From assembly GCA_017394865.1 (NCBI GenBank), contig JAFPWT010000002.1:33831-97830 (forward strand): 64,000 nucleotides of DNA, in the 5' to 3' direction. Below the pieces are notes generated by a model, which saw only the letters and a list, made by a program, of their open reading frames with translations, was not told the origin of the DNA and did not search any database. The translations under genes and the position numbers were made by a program. The stretch's first letter is position 1. Each line of letters opens with the position of its first letter. The DNA is from Bacteroidales bacterium. Its GTDB lineage: Bacteria; Bacteroidota; Bacteroidia; Bacteroidales; F082. Shown here piece after piece: positions 53,563 to 61,546 of the stretch.

Positions 53563-55218
53563 ATGAAACGGATTATTTTCATAGGGCTTTCTATTTTAGT
53601 TGGGGTGACGGCAGCCTGTTCTAAGCATGAGGTGCCTTCACCAGAGGAAGACATGCTTTACCAGGTGGAGTGCTTCTACCAATATGATCTCAATGGCGCG
53701 CGACAAGCCCTTGACACGCTAAATCTCTCGGTACTTTCAGCCAAAGAGAGGGCGCATTATTGCCTTTTGAGAGCGAAAGTGAATGACGGCTTACGCCAAT
53801 ATGATGACTTCGATTCGTTAATGCAAGTCGCTGAAAAACAGTTTATCGGTGGAAAAGATAAGTATTTCGAAGCCATGACGTATTGGGTTTTGGCCCGCAT
53901 GGCCCAAGTGAGAATGATGGGAAACCAGCATGTGCTCGACTACCGTTTGAAGGCCCTGCAAAGCATTGAGCAGTGCAAGCACGTCGACGAGCGTTTTGTG
54001 CGTTTTTCACTGATTCCCACTGACGAGCAAAACGAGATCGACCGCTTGAAATACGCTATCCACCAGCGCCTGGGTATGTCGTACACCGACTCGGGATACC
54101 ATAGGGAAGGAGTGGACCATTTGCGACAGGCCGATCAGTTTTACGCTGAAAAACAGATGCATCGTAACAGGCTCATCACGGCTTTCCCCTTGGGAATGGC
54201 CTATTTGCTGCTTGGCGAATACGACAGTTGCCTGATGAGTTACCAGATTGGACTGCAATGCGCCGAAACGATTGGCGACACCGTGGAGGCCTCCTATTTC
54301 CACCAGGCGTTGGCTGATTATTATCTTTATTGTTTTGAGACACAACATTTTGAAAACGAGGAAGATGGCAACAATCTGCTTCATCAAGCCATTGAAGAAA
54401 GCCGGCTGGGGTTGGATGTCTTGCGCTCTATCAACGGGCGGATGGCGAACAGTTATCGGTTTGATTTGACGGAAAACATTTCAAGGGCCTATTTCGATTT
54501 GCAGCAATATGACTCCTGCGTTTTCTATGGACTGAAGGTTGAAGGGATGGCCCATAAGAGCAACGATATTTCCTTTGTTTACAAACGCCTTTACGCTTCC
54601 TACAAGGCCTTGGGCGACGAAGCCAATGCCGCCGTCTATGCCGACAAGCTACTGAGCGCCATCCCTGACTATGGCGCGGAGCAGAAAGCCATAGCCGAGG
54701 TAAAGGATGAATATGACAAGCAGTTGGAGCTCCAGCGTCTGGAAAGCGAGCAGCAGGTGAAGCGTTACCGCCTCTATCTCTGGATTGCCTTGTTGGTCAT
54801 TGGACTGATGGTGGTCCTCTGGATGGCATTCCGTTATCGGAAAAACAAAGAGTTGGAGACCCTGAAACTCCGCGAAGCCCAACGCCAATTGCAAACCGAG
54901 TTGGAGCAGCTCACTGCCCAGCAGAAAGAGATGCTGCAGCAGCAAGCTATGGCCATTCATCAGGCCGGACAGAAAGACCGCTTGCAGCGCATTTTAGCTG
55001 CTTTTGAGGCTGCATACCCCCATGCCTTTGAAAAAATACAGTCGGCCTACCCTGACTTGAACGAATCGGAACGCCGCGTGGTCATTCTCTCCTTCCTCGG
55101 TTTCCGCGCTAAAGAGGTGGCGGATCTCATGGGCCTGACCGAGAACACCGCCATGAAATATCGTTCCAACATCCGCAAGAAGGTGGGTGACAATCCTTTT
55201 TCCAACCTCTTGGAATAA
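53563..55218 (+). CDS. Membrane TPR regulator with LuxR-type HTH
   Basis: A 551-residue one-component regulator. It has a lipoprotein-type signal (lipobox TAAC, Cys19), an extracytoplasmic TPR-like helical region (about 30-385), one membrane helix (about 404-424, YLWIALLVIGLMVVLWMAF), a cytoplasmic coiled-coil rich in Gln (about 428-470) and a C-terminal LuxR/GerE-like HTH (about 495-540, LNESERRVVILSFLGFRAKEVADLMGL then NTAMKYRSNIRKK). The layout suggests it senses something in the periplasm and regulates genes directly. It lies among T9SS cargo genes, which are candidate targets by position only. Confidence 0.82.
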   Translation: MKRIIFIGLSILVGVTAACSKHEVPSPEEDMLYQVECFYQYDLNGARQALDTLNLSVLSAKERAHYCLLRAKVNDGLRQYDDFDSLMQVAEKQFIGGKDKYFEAMTYWVLARMAQVRMMGNQHVLDYRLKALQSIEQCKHVDERFVRFSLIPTDEQNEIDRLKYAIHQRLGMSYTDSGYHREGVDHLRQADQFYAEKQMHRNRLITAFPLGMAYLLLGEYDSCLMSYQIGLQCAETIGDTVEASYFHQALADYYLYCFETQHFENEEDGNNLLHQAIEESRLGLDVLRSINGRMANSYRFDLTENISRAYFDLQQYDSCVFYGLKVEGMAHKSNDISFVYKRLYASYKALGDEANAAVYADKLLSAIPDYGAEQKAIAEVKDEYDKQLELQRLESEQQVKRYRLYLWIALLVIGLMVVLWMAFRYRKNKELETLKLREAQRQLQTELEQLTAQQKEMLQQQAMAIHQAGQKDRLQRILAAFEAAYPHAFEKIQSAYPDLNESERRVVILSFLGFRAKEVADLMGLTENTAMKYRSNIRKKVGDNPFSNLLE

Positions 55219-55335
55219 GGAAAAACCTGAATGATGGTTTTTGTAATCATTTGATTATTATTTGCTTGCTGTTTTACTTGGCCTGAAAAACCTGAACTTT
55301 GGTCGTGCCAATGGCCTTTTTTCGTTTTTCTGTTT

Positions 55336-55343
55336 TATTTTTG
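55336..55343 (+). promoter_or_regulatory. -7 box of the 55363 cargo gene
   Basis: TATTTTTG matches TAnnTTTG, with the ATG 20 bases downstream. No -33 box at standard distance is evident. Confidence 0.45.
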
Positions 55344-55362
55344 ATGAATCAAAACGGAAAGC

Positions 55363-56844
55363 ATGAAAAAAGTGAAGTTTTACACCCTATTTGCGCTCCT
55401 GCTGATAGCGGGAGGAATGACAATGCAAGCACAAGAACCTCAAAGGTTCTTTGAACGTCATTACATCGATGACCTCATTTTCATGAACGAGAAAGATCTG
55501 CTTGTTCTTGGAGCCGACGAAGCGGCGGATGTTGCCCTTTACAAGGTGGATGAAAACGGAGAACTTATCAATAGGGTTGTTCTTCCGAGCATTCAGGACA
55601 ACAACAGTTTGAGGCATCTGGTGCGTTTCGGTGACGGGTCGGTTGGTCTTTTCGTCACGAAGTATTCAAACGACACAATTCATCTTCAAAAAATGACCGT
55701 CCATGAAGATTTGTCCGTGGATACTATGGATTTCAATTGGGTTGGCTATGATTTCTACAGGTTCATTTCAGGAGGCGAGCAATGGGTTGAGGATGCTTTG
55801 GGCAATTTTTATTACTCCTATTATGTTGATACCCTATGGACAAGTGGCCATCATGGATTAAGGATACTGAAGTTTGACGGAAACGGTGAGTTGCTGACCG
55901 AAAGGCTTCTCGACGACCCTGCGCCTTCTTCAAGCGGCTGCTACATGTTCCCAACGCCCGATATGATGGGGTGCCGACTTGTTTTGGCAGGAAATGGCGG
56001 GGGATCTATATACAATTGCTATACCTTGGATGGCGATCTCAATACCATAGCCATCAAAGAGAATATCGACCAGTTGTCTTATCCTATGCGATGTGGCTGG
56101 ATAGCTTGTTTTCGCATGAATCCATACAACGGTAAGACTTATACCATCAACATGGAGGATGAGGTAATACCTACCCCAAGTGGTTATATTGTCGTGCATA
56201 ACGAGGATGTCTTAATGAGTGTGTTTGATGCCGACAATTTTGAGCAATTGGCCTACACTTGGGGTATCACCTCCGAAATCCCTTGTACACCAGGCAAACC
56301 AAACTCTATTGACTTTGGCGAAAATGGCGATGTTTATATGGCCAGCGGCATGGACAAACCAGACAACTGGTACTTTTCCAAAAGTCTTTACATCGTCCAT
56401 TTGGATGAAGACCTCAACAAACTTCAAGAGATTTATTATAAGGAAGACGGCACAGAACTGATGTATTTTGGAGGTTTGCGCCTCAATTCCAATGGGGATG
56501 TTTTCATCAGTTGTCAAGTTGCAAAATCAAGCACGACTGGTACGACGGGTGCCATCTTCAAAGTCCCAAAGGAAGCCTTTGACGGTATCGAAGAAGCCCA
56601 TGACGCAGGCTTTGCTGTGGCGGTGGCCTATCCCAACCCAGGTGGCAACACGCTAAACATCCGCACAGTCCTGCAAAATGCCCACTTGGAGGTTTACGAC
56701 CTCAACGGAAGGCTGATCCACAGCCAAGCCATTACGGAGAATGTGACCACCGTTGATACCGGAAACTGGGCTGAAGGGGTTTATGTTTGGAAGGTTATTT
56801 CAAATGGTAAGGAAGCTGAGAGTGGGAAGTGGGTGAAGAAATAG
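55363..56844 (+). CDS. T9SS-sorted secreted protein
   Basis: A 493-residue protein with a signal peptide (about 1-25, IAGGMTMQAQ) and a propeller-like body (VLGADEAADVALYKVDENGE, FDGNGELLTERLLDD, LDEDLNKLQEIYYKED). The C-terminal 80 residues are a T9SS type A sorting domain (AYPNPGGNTLNIRT ... GVYVWKVISNGK). The sorting-domain DNA is about nine-tenths identical to that of the gene ending at 63759. Body style matches the 51542 and 30436 proteins. Function unknown. Confidence 0.78.
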   Translation: MKKVKFYTLFALLLIAGGMTMQAQEPQRFFERHYIDDLIFMNEKDLLVLGADEAADVALYKVDENGELINRVVLPSIQDNNSLRHLVRFGDGSVGLFVTKYSNDTIHLQKMTVHEDLSVDTMDFNWVGYDFYRFISGGEQWVEDALGNFYYSYYVDTLWTSGHHGLRILKFDGNGELLTERLLDDPAPSSSGCYMFPTPDMMGCRLVLAGNGGGSIYNCYTLDGDLNTIAIKENIDQLSYPMRCGWIACFRMNPYNGKTYTINMEDEVIPTPSGYIVVHNEDVLMSVFDADNFEQLAYTWGITSEIPCTPGKPNSIDFGENGDVYMASGMDKPDNWYFSKSLYIVHLDEDLNKLQEIYYKEDGTELMYFGGLRLNSNGDVFISCQVAKSSTTGTTGAIFKVPKEAFDGIEEAHDAGFAVAVAYPNPGGNTLNIRTVLQNAHLEVYDLNGRLIHSQAITENVTTVDTGNWAEGVYVWKVISNGKEAESGKWVKK

Positions 56845-56941
56845 GTGGAATAATTTTTTGTAATTTATTGATTCTCAAAGGCAATCTTTAAGAAAATAGT
56901 GGATTGGTCCGAGAAATTGCCATTTTCATGGAATTTTGTTA

Positions 56942-56949
56942 TAATTTTG
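56942..56949 (+). promoter_or_regulatory. -7 box of the 56971 operon
   Basis: TAATTTTG, 21 bases before the ATG at 56971. The three downstream genes 57939, 59957 and 61531 overlap one after another, so this box may drive all four. Confidence 0.5.
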
Positions 56950-56970
56950 AAAAAATAAAACCGCATAGCT

Positions 56971-57942
56971 ATGAAAATACATCAATTACTCTTTTTATTT
57001 GTCTTCCTGTTGATTGCGGGAGGGGTGACGATGCAAGCGCAAGAACAGCGGAATAGCGGCCTGATTATCACCCCTGATACGCTGTGGCTAAATGAAATTG
57101 GAAGATGTGATGAAATCATCATTAGAAATTTTACCACCGAAGCGGTAACACTTAGTGGAACCGATTATGACCACGATACACCTATTGACGTGCTATTACC
57201 TTACCCTTGCCAATATCCTTATACAATCCCAGTGGGAGACTCTATCTTTTTATCAGTTTGGTTACAAAGACCTTTTGCTGGAAAGGGAGGTTACACGCCT
57301 ACCGATGTTCAAATCCTGACTTCCTTGGAAGAAAGGACTGTGGTTGCCATGATGGCTTCCTCAACTCTTGTCGATCACGGTCTTTTCCTTGATAGTCCCA
57401 CTAACTTTTATATTCCGATTCCTGAAGCCAGCCATCTGACCGGTATAATATGCAACCAGAACTATGGTACCCTGACGCCAATTACGATTTATTCCGTTGC
57501 CGAAGATGGTACGGATTATTTTGATATTGTGCCTCAACATGAGTTGCCCTACGATTTGCCGGTAAAGGAGTATTTCCGTGTTGACATGTATCTCCGTCTC
57601 GATTCAAACTTCCAAGTGCCTGATGATTGGATTGGCACTAATATTATCCTTGAATCAAGTGCTGGTCAGATAACTTACAGCATCCTCTTCTGGGGTGGCA
57701 TTCTGGATGTTACCGAAATTTCCGATGAGGTCAAATCCTATCCCAATCCTGCAAGGAATAAGATAACGATAGAAGGTGTGGAAGTCGCTGAAATTCAAGT
57801 TTATAATGCCCTTGGCCAGAAGGTGAAAACCATTCAGGGTACGAATGAAATCCCCGTGGCCGACCTGCCGCAAGGCGTTTACCTGCTACGCATCACGGAT
57901 GAGGCAAGAAAAGTTCACATGAATAAGATAACAATACGATGA
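56971..57942 (+). CDS. T9SS-sorted secreted protein, Ig-like
   Basis: A 323-residue protein with a signal peptide (about 1-25, IAGGVTMQAQ) almost identical in style to that of the 55363 protein. The body looks like two Ig/Abnormal-spindle-like beta domains (ITPDTLWLNEIGRCDEIIIRN; LTPITIYSVAEDGTDYFDI). The C-terminal domain is the second sorting-domain type (SYPNPARNKITIEGVEVAEI ... LPQGVYLLRITD ... KITIR). First gene of a four-gene overlapping run; its stop overlaps the next ATG as ATGA. Confidence 0.75.
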   Translation: MKIHQLLFLFVFLLIAGGVTMQAQEQRNSGLIITPDTLWLNEIGRCDEIIIRNFTTEAVTLSGTDYDHDTPIDVLLPYPCQYPYTIPVGDSIFLSVWLQRPFAGKGGYTPTDVQILTSLEERTVVAMMASSTLVDHGLFLDSPTNFYIPIPEASHLTGIICNQNYGTLTPITIYSVAEDGTDYFDIVPQHELPYDLPVKEYFRVDMYLRLDSNFQVPDDWIGTNIILESSAGQITYSILFWGGILDVTEISDEVKSYPNPARNKITIEGVEVAEIQVYNALGQKVKTIQGTNEIPVADLPQGVYLLRITDEARKVHMNKITIR

Positions 57943-59960
57943 AAAACTATAGGGTTGTTATGAGAATCAGACTTTTCCCTCTAATTGCTTTGCTTATTCT
58001 ATCGCTGGGCACTGTGGCAGCACAACAATCCAATTGCTGGGATGGTAGTATTGCCGAAGCCTACGCTGGCGGTGACGGCACGGCAGACAATCCTTATCAG
58101 ATTGCCACGGCTGAACAACTCGCTCTACTTGAAAAACAAACCAACGAAGGCTCGGGCGGCGATGCCTATTACATCTTAACCAGTGATATATGCTTGAATG
58201 AGAATCTAAATTTCAATCCTCTCAGATGGAAACCCATAGGTCGTGTCTTGAATGAAGTACCTTATTATTTCAGCGGGTATTTCGACGGCAACGGCAAAAC
58301 CATAACGGGCCTGTATATCGATGACGCATCGGGTGATAAAGTCGTGGGATTATTTGGCTGTACCAATGGTGCTGAAATCTTGAATATCAAACTCTTAGAA
58401 TGCCAAATATCGGGATCGATGTATGTGGGTACATTGGTGGGTTGTGCCGGATTGACCCATATTTCCGGCTGTGATGTCGACAATGCCACAGTGACCTGCG
58501 AAACTCGGTCGGCGGGGGGATTGGTCGGCTTTTTCGGACTACCCTATGGCGTGAGTGAAGACGTCACGGACACCTGCCGAGTCGTCAACTGCAACGTAAC
58601 CCGTGGAGTTACTGTTTTCGGCAAGTTGTCAGGTGGACTTGTGGGTGAGATTTCAGAGTATCTTCTTTGGGGACCCTCTGTGCCATGCGCCGTTTCTGAT
58701 TGCATTGTCCAAGCCGTAGTGATGGGCACAGAGTCAGTAGGCGGTCTCGCAGGTTTCTTCCGTAATGGAAGGATAGATTCTTGCATCAGCTGGAACGAAG
58801 TGCATAGCGGTCAAATGGCTGGCGGTTTGGTCGGTTGTGGTATTGCCCTTGACCTATACAACTGCTTGAACTGTGCCGATGCAACCGGTAATTATAATAG
58901 TGGAGGCATGGTGGGCAAATTGTATGCTGGCAATTTGAAGCATTGCAAGAATTATGGAAAAATTGACGGTGACTGTCCCTCTGGTGGCGGCATTTCGGAA
59001 ATTGGCGGTATGGTCGGTAGGTTTTACCCAGATCCTCTACTCGCTGGTACCGATTATGTAAACATAGTCCGCGATTGCCATAATTACGGTGAAATCACAA
59101 ATTCTGGCGATTATGCGGGAGGTATTATTGGCTATTCCGAAGCTTCTGCCATAGAACATTTGGTGATTGTGGATTGCAGCAATAATGGAAGAATGCATAA
59201 TAATTTCGGTGAAGCAGGCGGTATCATAGGCTATAATCATAGTTTTGTCATGAGCATTCTGAATACGTATAACACGGCAACTATTGGGGCAAGATATGGT
59301 GTGGGAGGCATCGTCGGAAGGGCAAACTATTTAATGGAGGCTGTAATGAATGTATATCATTCTGGCGATCTGGTTCACGAGATCAATAATTATGTTTGTC
59401 CGAGGGGAACCATCGTCGGATGGGATCCTGTTGTAAATCAGTTTAGTAGTTGCTACTGGCTGGAAAACACCGAATATGGCAGCAATGGCAACGGTCCCGA
59501 ACTTGAGAATTTAACTGCTTTCATTCCAACAAATTCGCCTTTAGCATGGCAATTGGAGACTCCGATGCACAACACCACGGACTTGCTTGCAGCCTTGAAT
59601 GCTGGTGCTGCTCAAATAGAGAATGAGTTCCCATTATTAGGCGAAGTAAGCCGTTGGTGCGAGGATGCCGAGATGAATAATGGCGGTTTTCCAATCTTTG
59701 GCAACCAAGGGCCAAACGGAATCAATGAGACCGTTTCGGATGCACATGTTTGCATTTATCCCAATCCAGCCAACAATCTTGTTCATATTGATGGGATTGA
59801 AGTATCTGAAGTGCAGGTTTACAATGCCCTCGGGCAGTCGGTGAGAAGCGTACAAGGCAGCAATGAAATCAATGTGAGCGGTTTGTCGGAAGGGGTATGT
59901 CTGCTGCGTATCTCGGATGCAAACGGAATAGTTTACACAAAAAAAATCACGATACGATGA
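57939..59960 (+). CDS. GLUG-repeat T9SS-sorted protein
   Basis: A 673-residue secreted protein. A signal peptide (about 8-30 from ATG 57939; ATG 57960 is an alternative start) is followed by GLUG-type repeats (about 95-510) such as YFDGNGKTITGLYI, SAGGLVGFFGL, VGGLAGFFRNG and AGGIIGYSE, which build a beta-helical adhesive or protease-linked fold. The C-terminal 75 residues are a T9SS domain (IYPNPANNLVHIDGIEVSEV ... KKITIR) closely similar to that of the preceding gene. The stop overlaps the next ATG (ATGA). Confidence 0.8.
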   Translation: MKNYRVVMRIRLFPLIALLILSLGTVAAQQSNCWDGSIAEAYAGGDGTADNPYQIATAEQLALLEKQTNEGSGGDAYYILTSDICLNENLNFNPLRWKPIGRVLNEVPYYFSGYFDGNGKTITGLYIDDASGDKVVGLFGCTNGAEILNIKLLECQISGSMYVGTLVGCAGLTHISGCDVDNATVTCETRSAGGLVGFFGLPYGVSEDVTDTCRVVNCNVTRGVTVFGKLSGGLVGEISEYLLWGPSVPCAVSDCIVQAVVMGTESVGGLAGFFRNGRIDSCISWNEVHSGQMAGGLVGCGIALDLYNCLNCADATGNYNSGGMVGKLYAGNLKHCKNYGKIDGDCPSGGGISEIGGMVGRFYPDPLLAGTDYVNIVRDCHNYGEITNSGDYAGGIIGYSEASAIEHLVIVDCSNNGRMHNNFGEAGGIIGYNHSFVMSILNTYNTATIGARYGVGGIVGRANYLMEAVMNVYHSGDLVHEINNYVCPRGTIVGWDPVVNQFSSCYWLENTEYGSNGNGPELENLTAFIPTNSPLAWQLETPMHNTTDLLAALNAGAAQIENEFPLLGEVSRWCEDAEMNNGGFPIFGNQGPNGINETVSDAHVCIYPNPANNLVHIDGIEVSEVQVYNALGQSVRSVQGSNEINVSGLSEGVCLLRISDANGIVYTKKITIR

Positions 59961-61546
59961 AAAACCTTAGGCTTTACACTTTGCTTGCGCTCCTGATGAT
60001 GGCGGGAGGGATAAAAATGCAGGCGCAAAATGTCACTGAGGTATCAGGCACCTATTACGGCAATGTTTATTGGGAGGCTGACACCATAAAAATCATCGGC
60101 GACGTGTTGATTGAAAAAGACGATTATCCATCAAAACTTGTTGTTGCGCCAGGCACTTACGTAGAAGCCCAAGGATACTATCGCATCACGGTGCATAACT
60201 GCTCTTTATTCGCTGAAGGCACAGAGGATGCGCCTATTGTTTTCACCGCCCGCGACTTGACTAATTTCAACAACCAAGGTTTCGAATCGGGATGGCAGGG
60301 ATTTTTTATAACGAGTGAATCAAATATGAATGATTCTCTTGTAATGGACTATTGTACAATAAGTTACGCAAAAGTAACAAATGGCACTCCAGAAGGCGAC
60401 AGAAATGGCGCAGGCTTGTATCTAAACACAAAAAAATACTGTCGCATGAGCAATTGCGTAATCTCGAACAACCATGCTTATAATACAGGCGGAACACAAT
60501 CTCCGGGAAACGGTGGCGGCGGCGTTTATATGATGAATCCAGGAGTCTGCGAAATTGAGAATTGTCTTTTCGCAAACAACTACGGCAGCTGGGGTGGAGG
60601 CATGTCGCTTAATGGCACCCGCACCTTTACCGTCCATGACTGCGAATTTTTTGCCAACACTGGTTCTTACGGTTCGGCTTTCTATATACACATTGGCAGC
60701 AGTGCAATTGGACCGAATGTCTATAACAACTACATCCACGCAAACCACGGCCAGGCGGTTTATCTTGCCTGGGATGTAAAAACGGGGCGTTTCCACGACA
60801 ATATCATCGTGAACAACTCGGGCGAGCCGCCACTTCTTGGAGGTACCTCGCCCAACAAGTCGTTGTGGTACAACAATACAATTGTCCTCAACCAAAGCGA
60901 TGGGTTTATGGGTATTCAGTGCGGTGGTCTTTGGACGATTGGAGAGCAGATTATTTTCAACAATATCATTTATGCCAATGGAAACAGCCTGAGTTTTGGC
61001 GAGATGCAGTTCGATTATGACCCTGTCAACGGAAGTCCGACGTTTTTTAATAATTGTGTAAGTTATTACCATAATAATCCAGGTAATGTTTTTGGCGAGC
61101 CTGAATTTGTCAACCCGGCTTTCGGTCTCGGTCCGAATTATGACAAGCCTGATGCCGACTGGTCATTGCGCGACAACTCGCCGTGTATCAACGCCGGCTC
61201 GACCGAACAGAGCGGCTATCCTGCAACAGATGTTTACGGCAACCCACGTGTAAACGGCGGAATAATCGATATTGGAGCTGTCGAAAACCAAAATTTTGAC
61301 GGTATCGGAGATTGGGATGAAGATGACATTGGGATATTTCCAAATCCAGGTAACAACAAAATGATAATCATAATGTTAGAGAATTCAGAAATATCAATTT
61401 ATGATATAACAGGAAAATTGGTTTATTTCGACAATAATGTCGATGTTATCACTGAAATAGATACCGAAAGCTGGAATTCAGGCATTTATATCTTGAAGAT
61501 TTGTGGAGAAAATTTTAAAACGACTAAAAGATGGATAAAGTATTGA
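59957..61546 (+). CDS. Right-handed beta-helix T9SS-sorted protein
   Basis: A 529-residue protein with a signal peptide (about 1-24, MAGGIKMQAQ) and a parallel beta-helix (about 60-430) with repeating CxISNNHAYNTGG, ENCLFANNYGSWGGG and NNYIHANHGQ rungs, ending in the DWSLRDNSPCINAGS and GNPRVNGGIIDIGAVE motifs typical of choice-of-anchor Q/beta-helix proteins. A T9SS domain closes it (IFPNPGNNKMIIIMLENSEI ... RWIKY). The start at 59957 is preferred to an upstream frame at 59897 because it opens the signal peptide and overlaps the previous stop. It may be a carbohydrate-active or adhesive surface protein. Confidence 0.8.
   Translation: MKNLRLYTLLALLMMAGGIKMQAQNVTEVSGTYYGNVYWEADTIKIIGDVLIEKDDYPSKLVVAPGTYVEAQGYYRITVHNCSLFAEGTEDAPIVFTARDLTNFNNQGFESGWQGFFITSESNMNDSLVMDYCTISYAKVTNGTPEGDRNGAGLYLNTKKYCRMSNCVISNNHAYNTGGTQSPGNGGGGVYMMNPGVCEIENCLFANNYGSWGGGMSLNGTRTFTVHDCEFFANTGSYGSAFYIHIGSSAIGPNVYNNYIHANHGQAVYLAWDVKTGRFHDNIIVNNSGEPPLLGGTSPNKSLWYNNTIVLNQSDGFMGIQCGGLWTIGEQIIFNNIIYANGNSLSFGEMQFDYDPVNGSPTFFNNCVSYYHNNPGNVFGEPEFVNPAFGLGPNYDKPDADWSLRDNSPCINAGSTEQSGYPATDVYGNPRVNGGIIDIGAVENQNFDGIGDWDEDDIGIFPNPGNNKMIIIMLENSEISIYDITGKLVYFDNNVDVITEIDTESWNSGIYILKICGENFKTTKRWIKY

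Noticed and set aside
59897-59957. Upstream start of the beta-helix protein at 59897
   Set aside because: The extra 20 codons read through the preceding gene's T9SS coding region and would displace the signal peptide.
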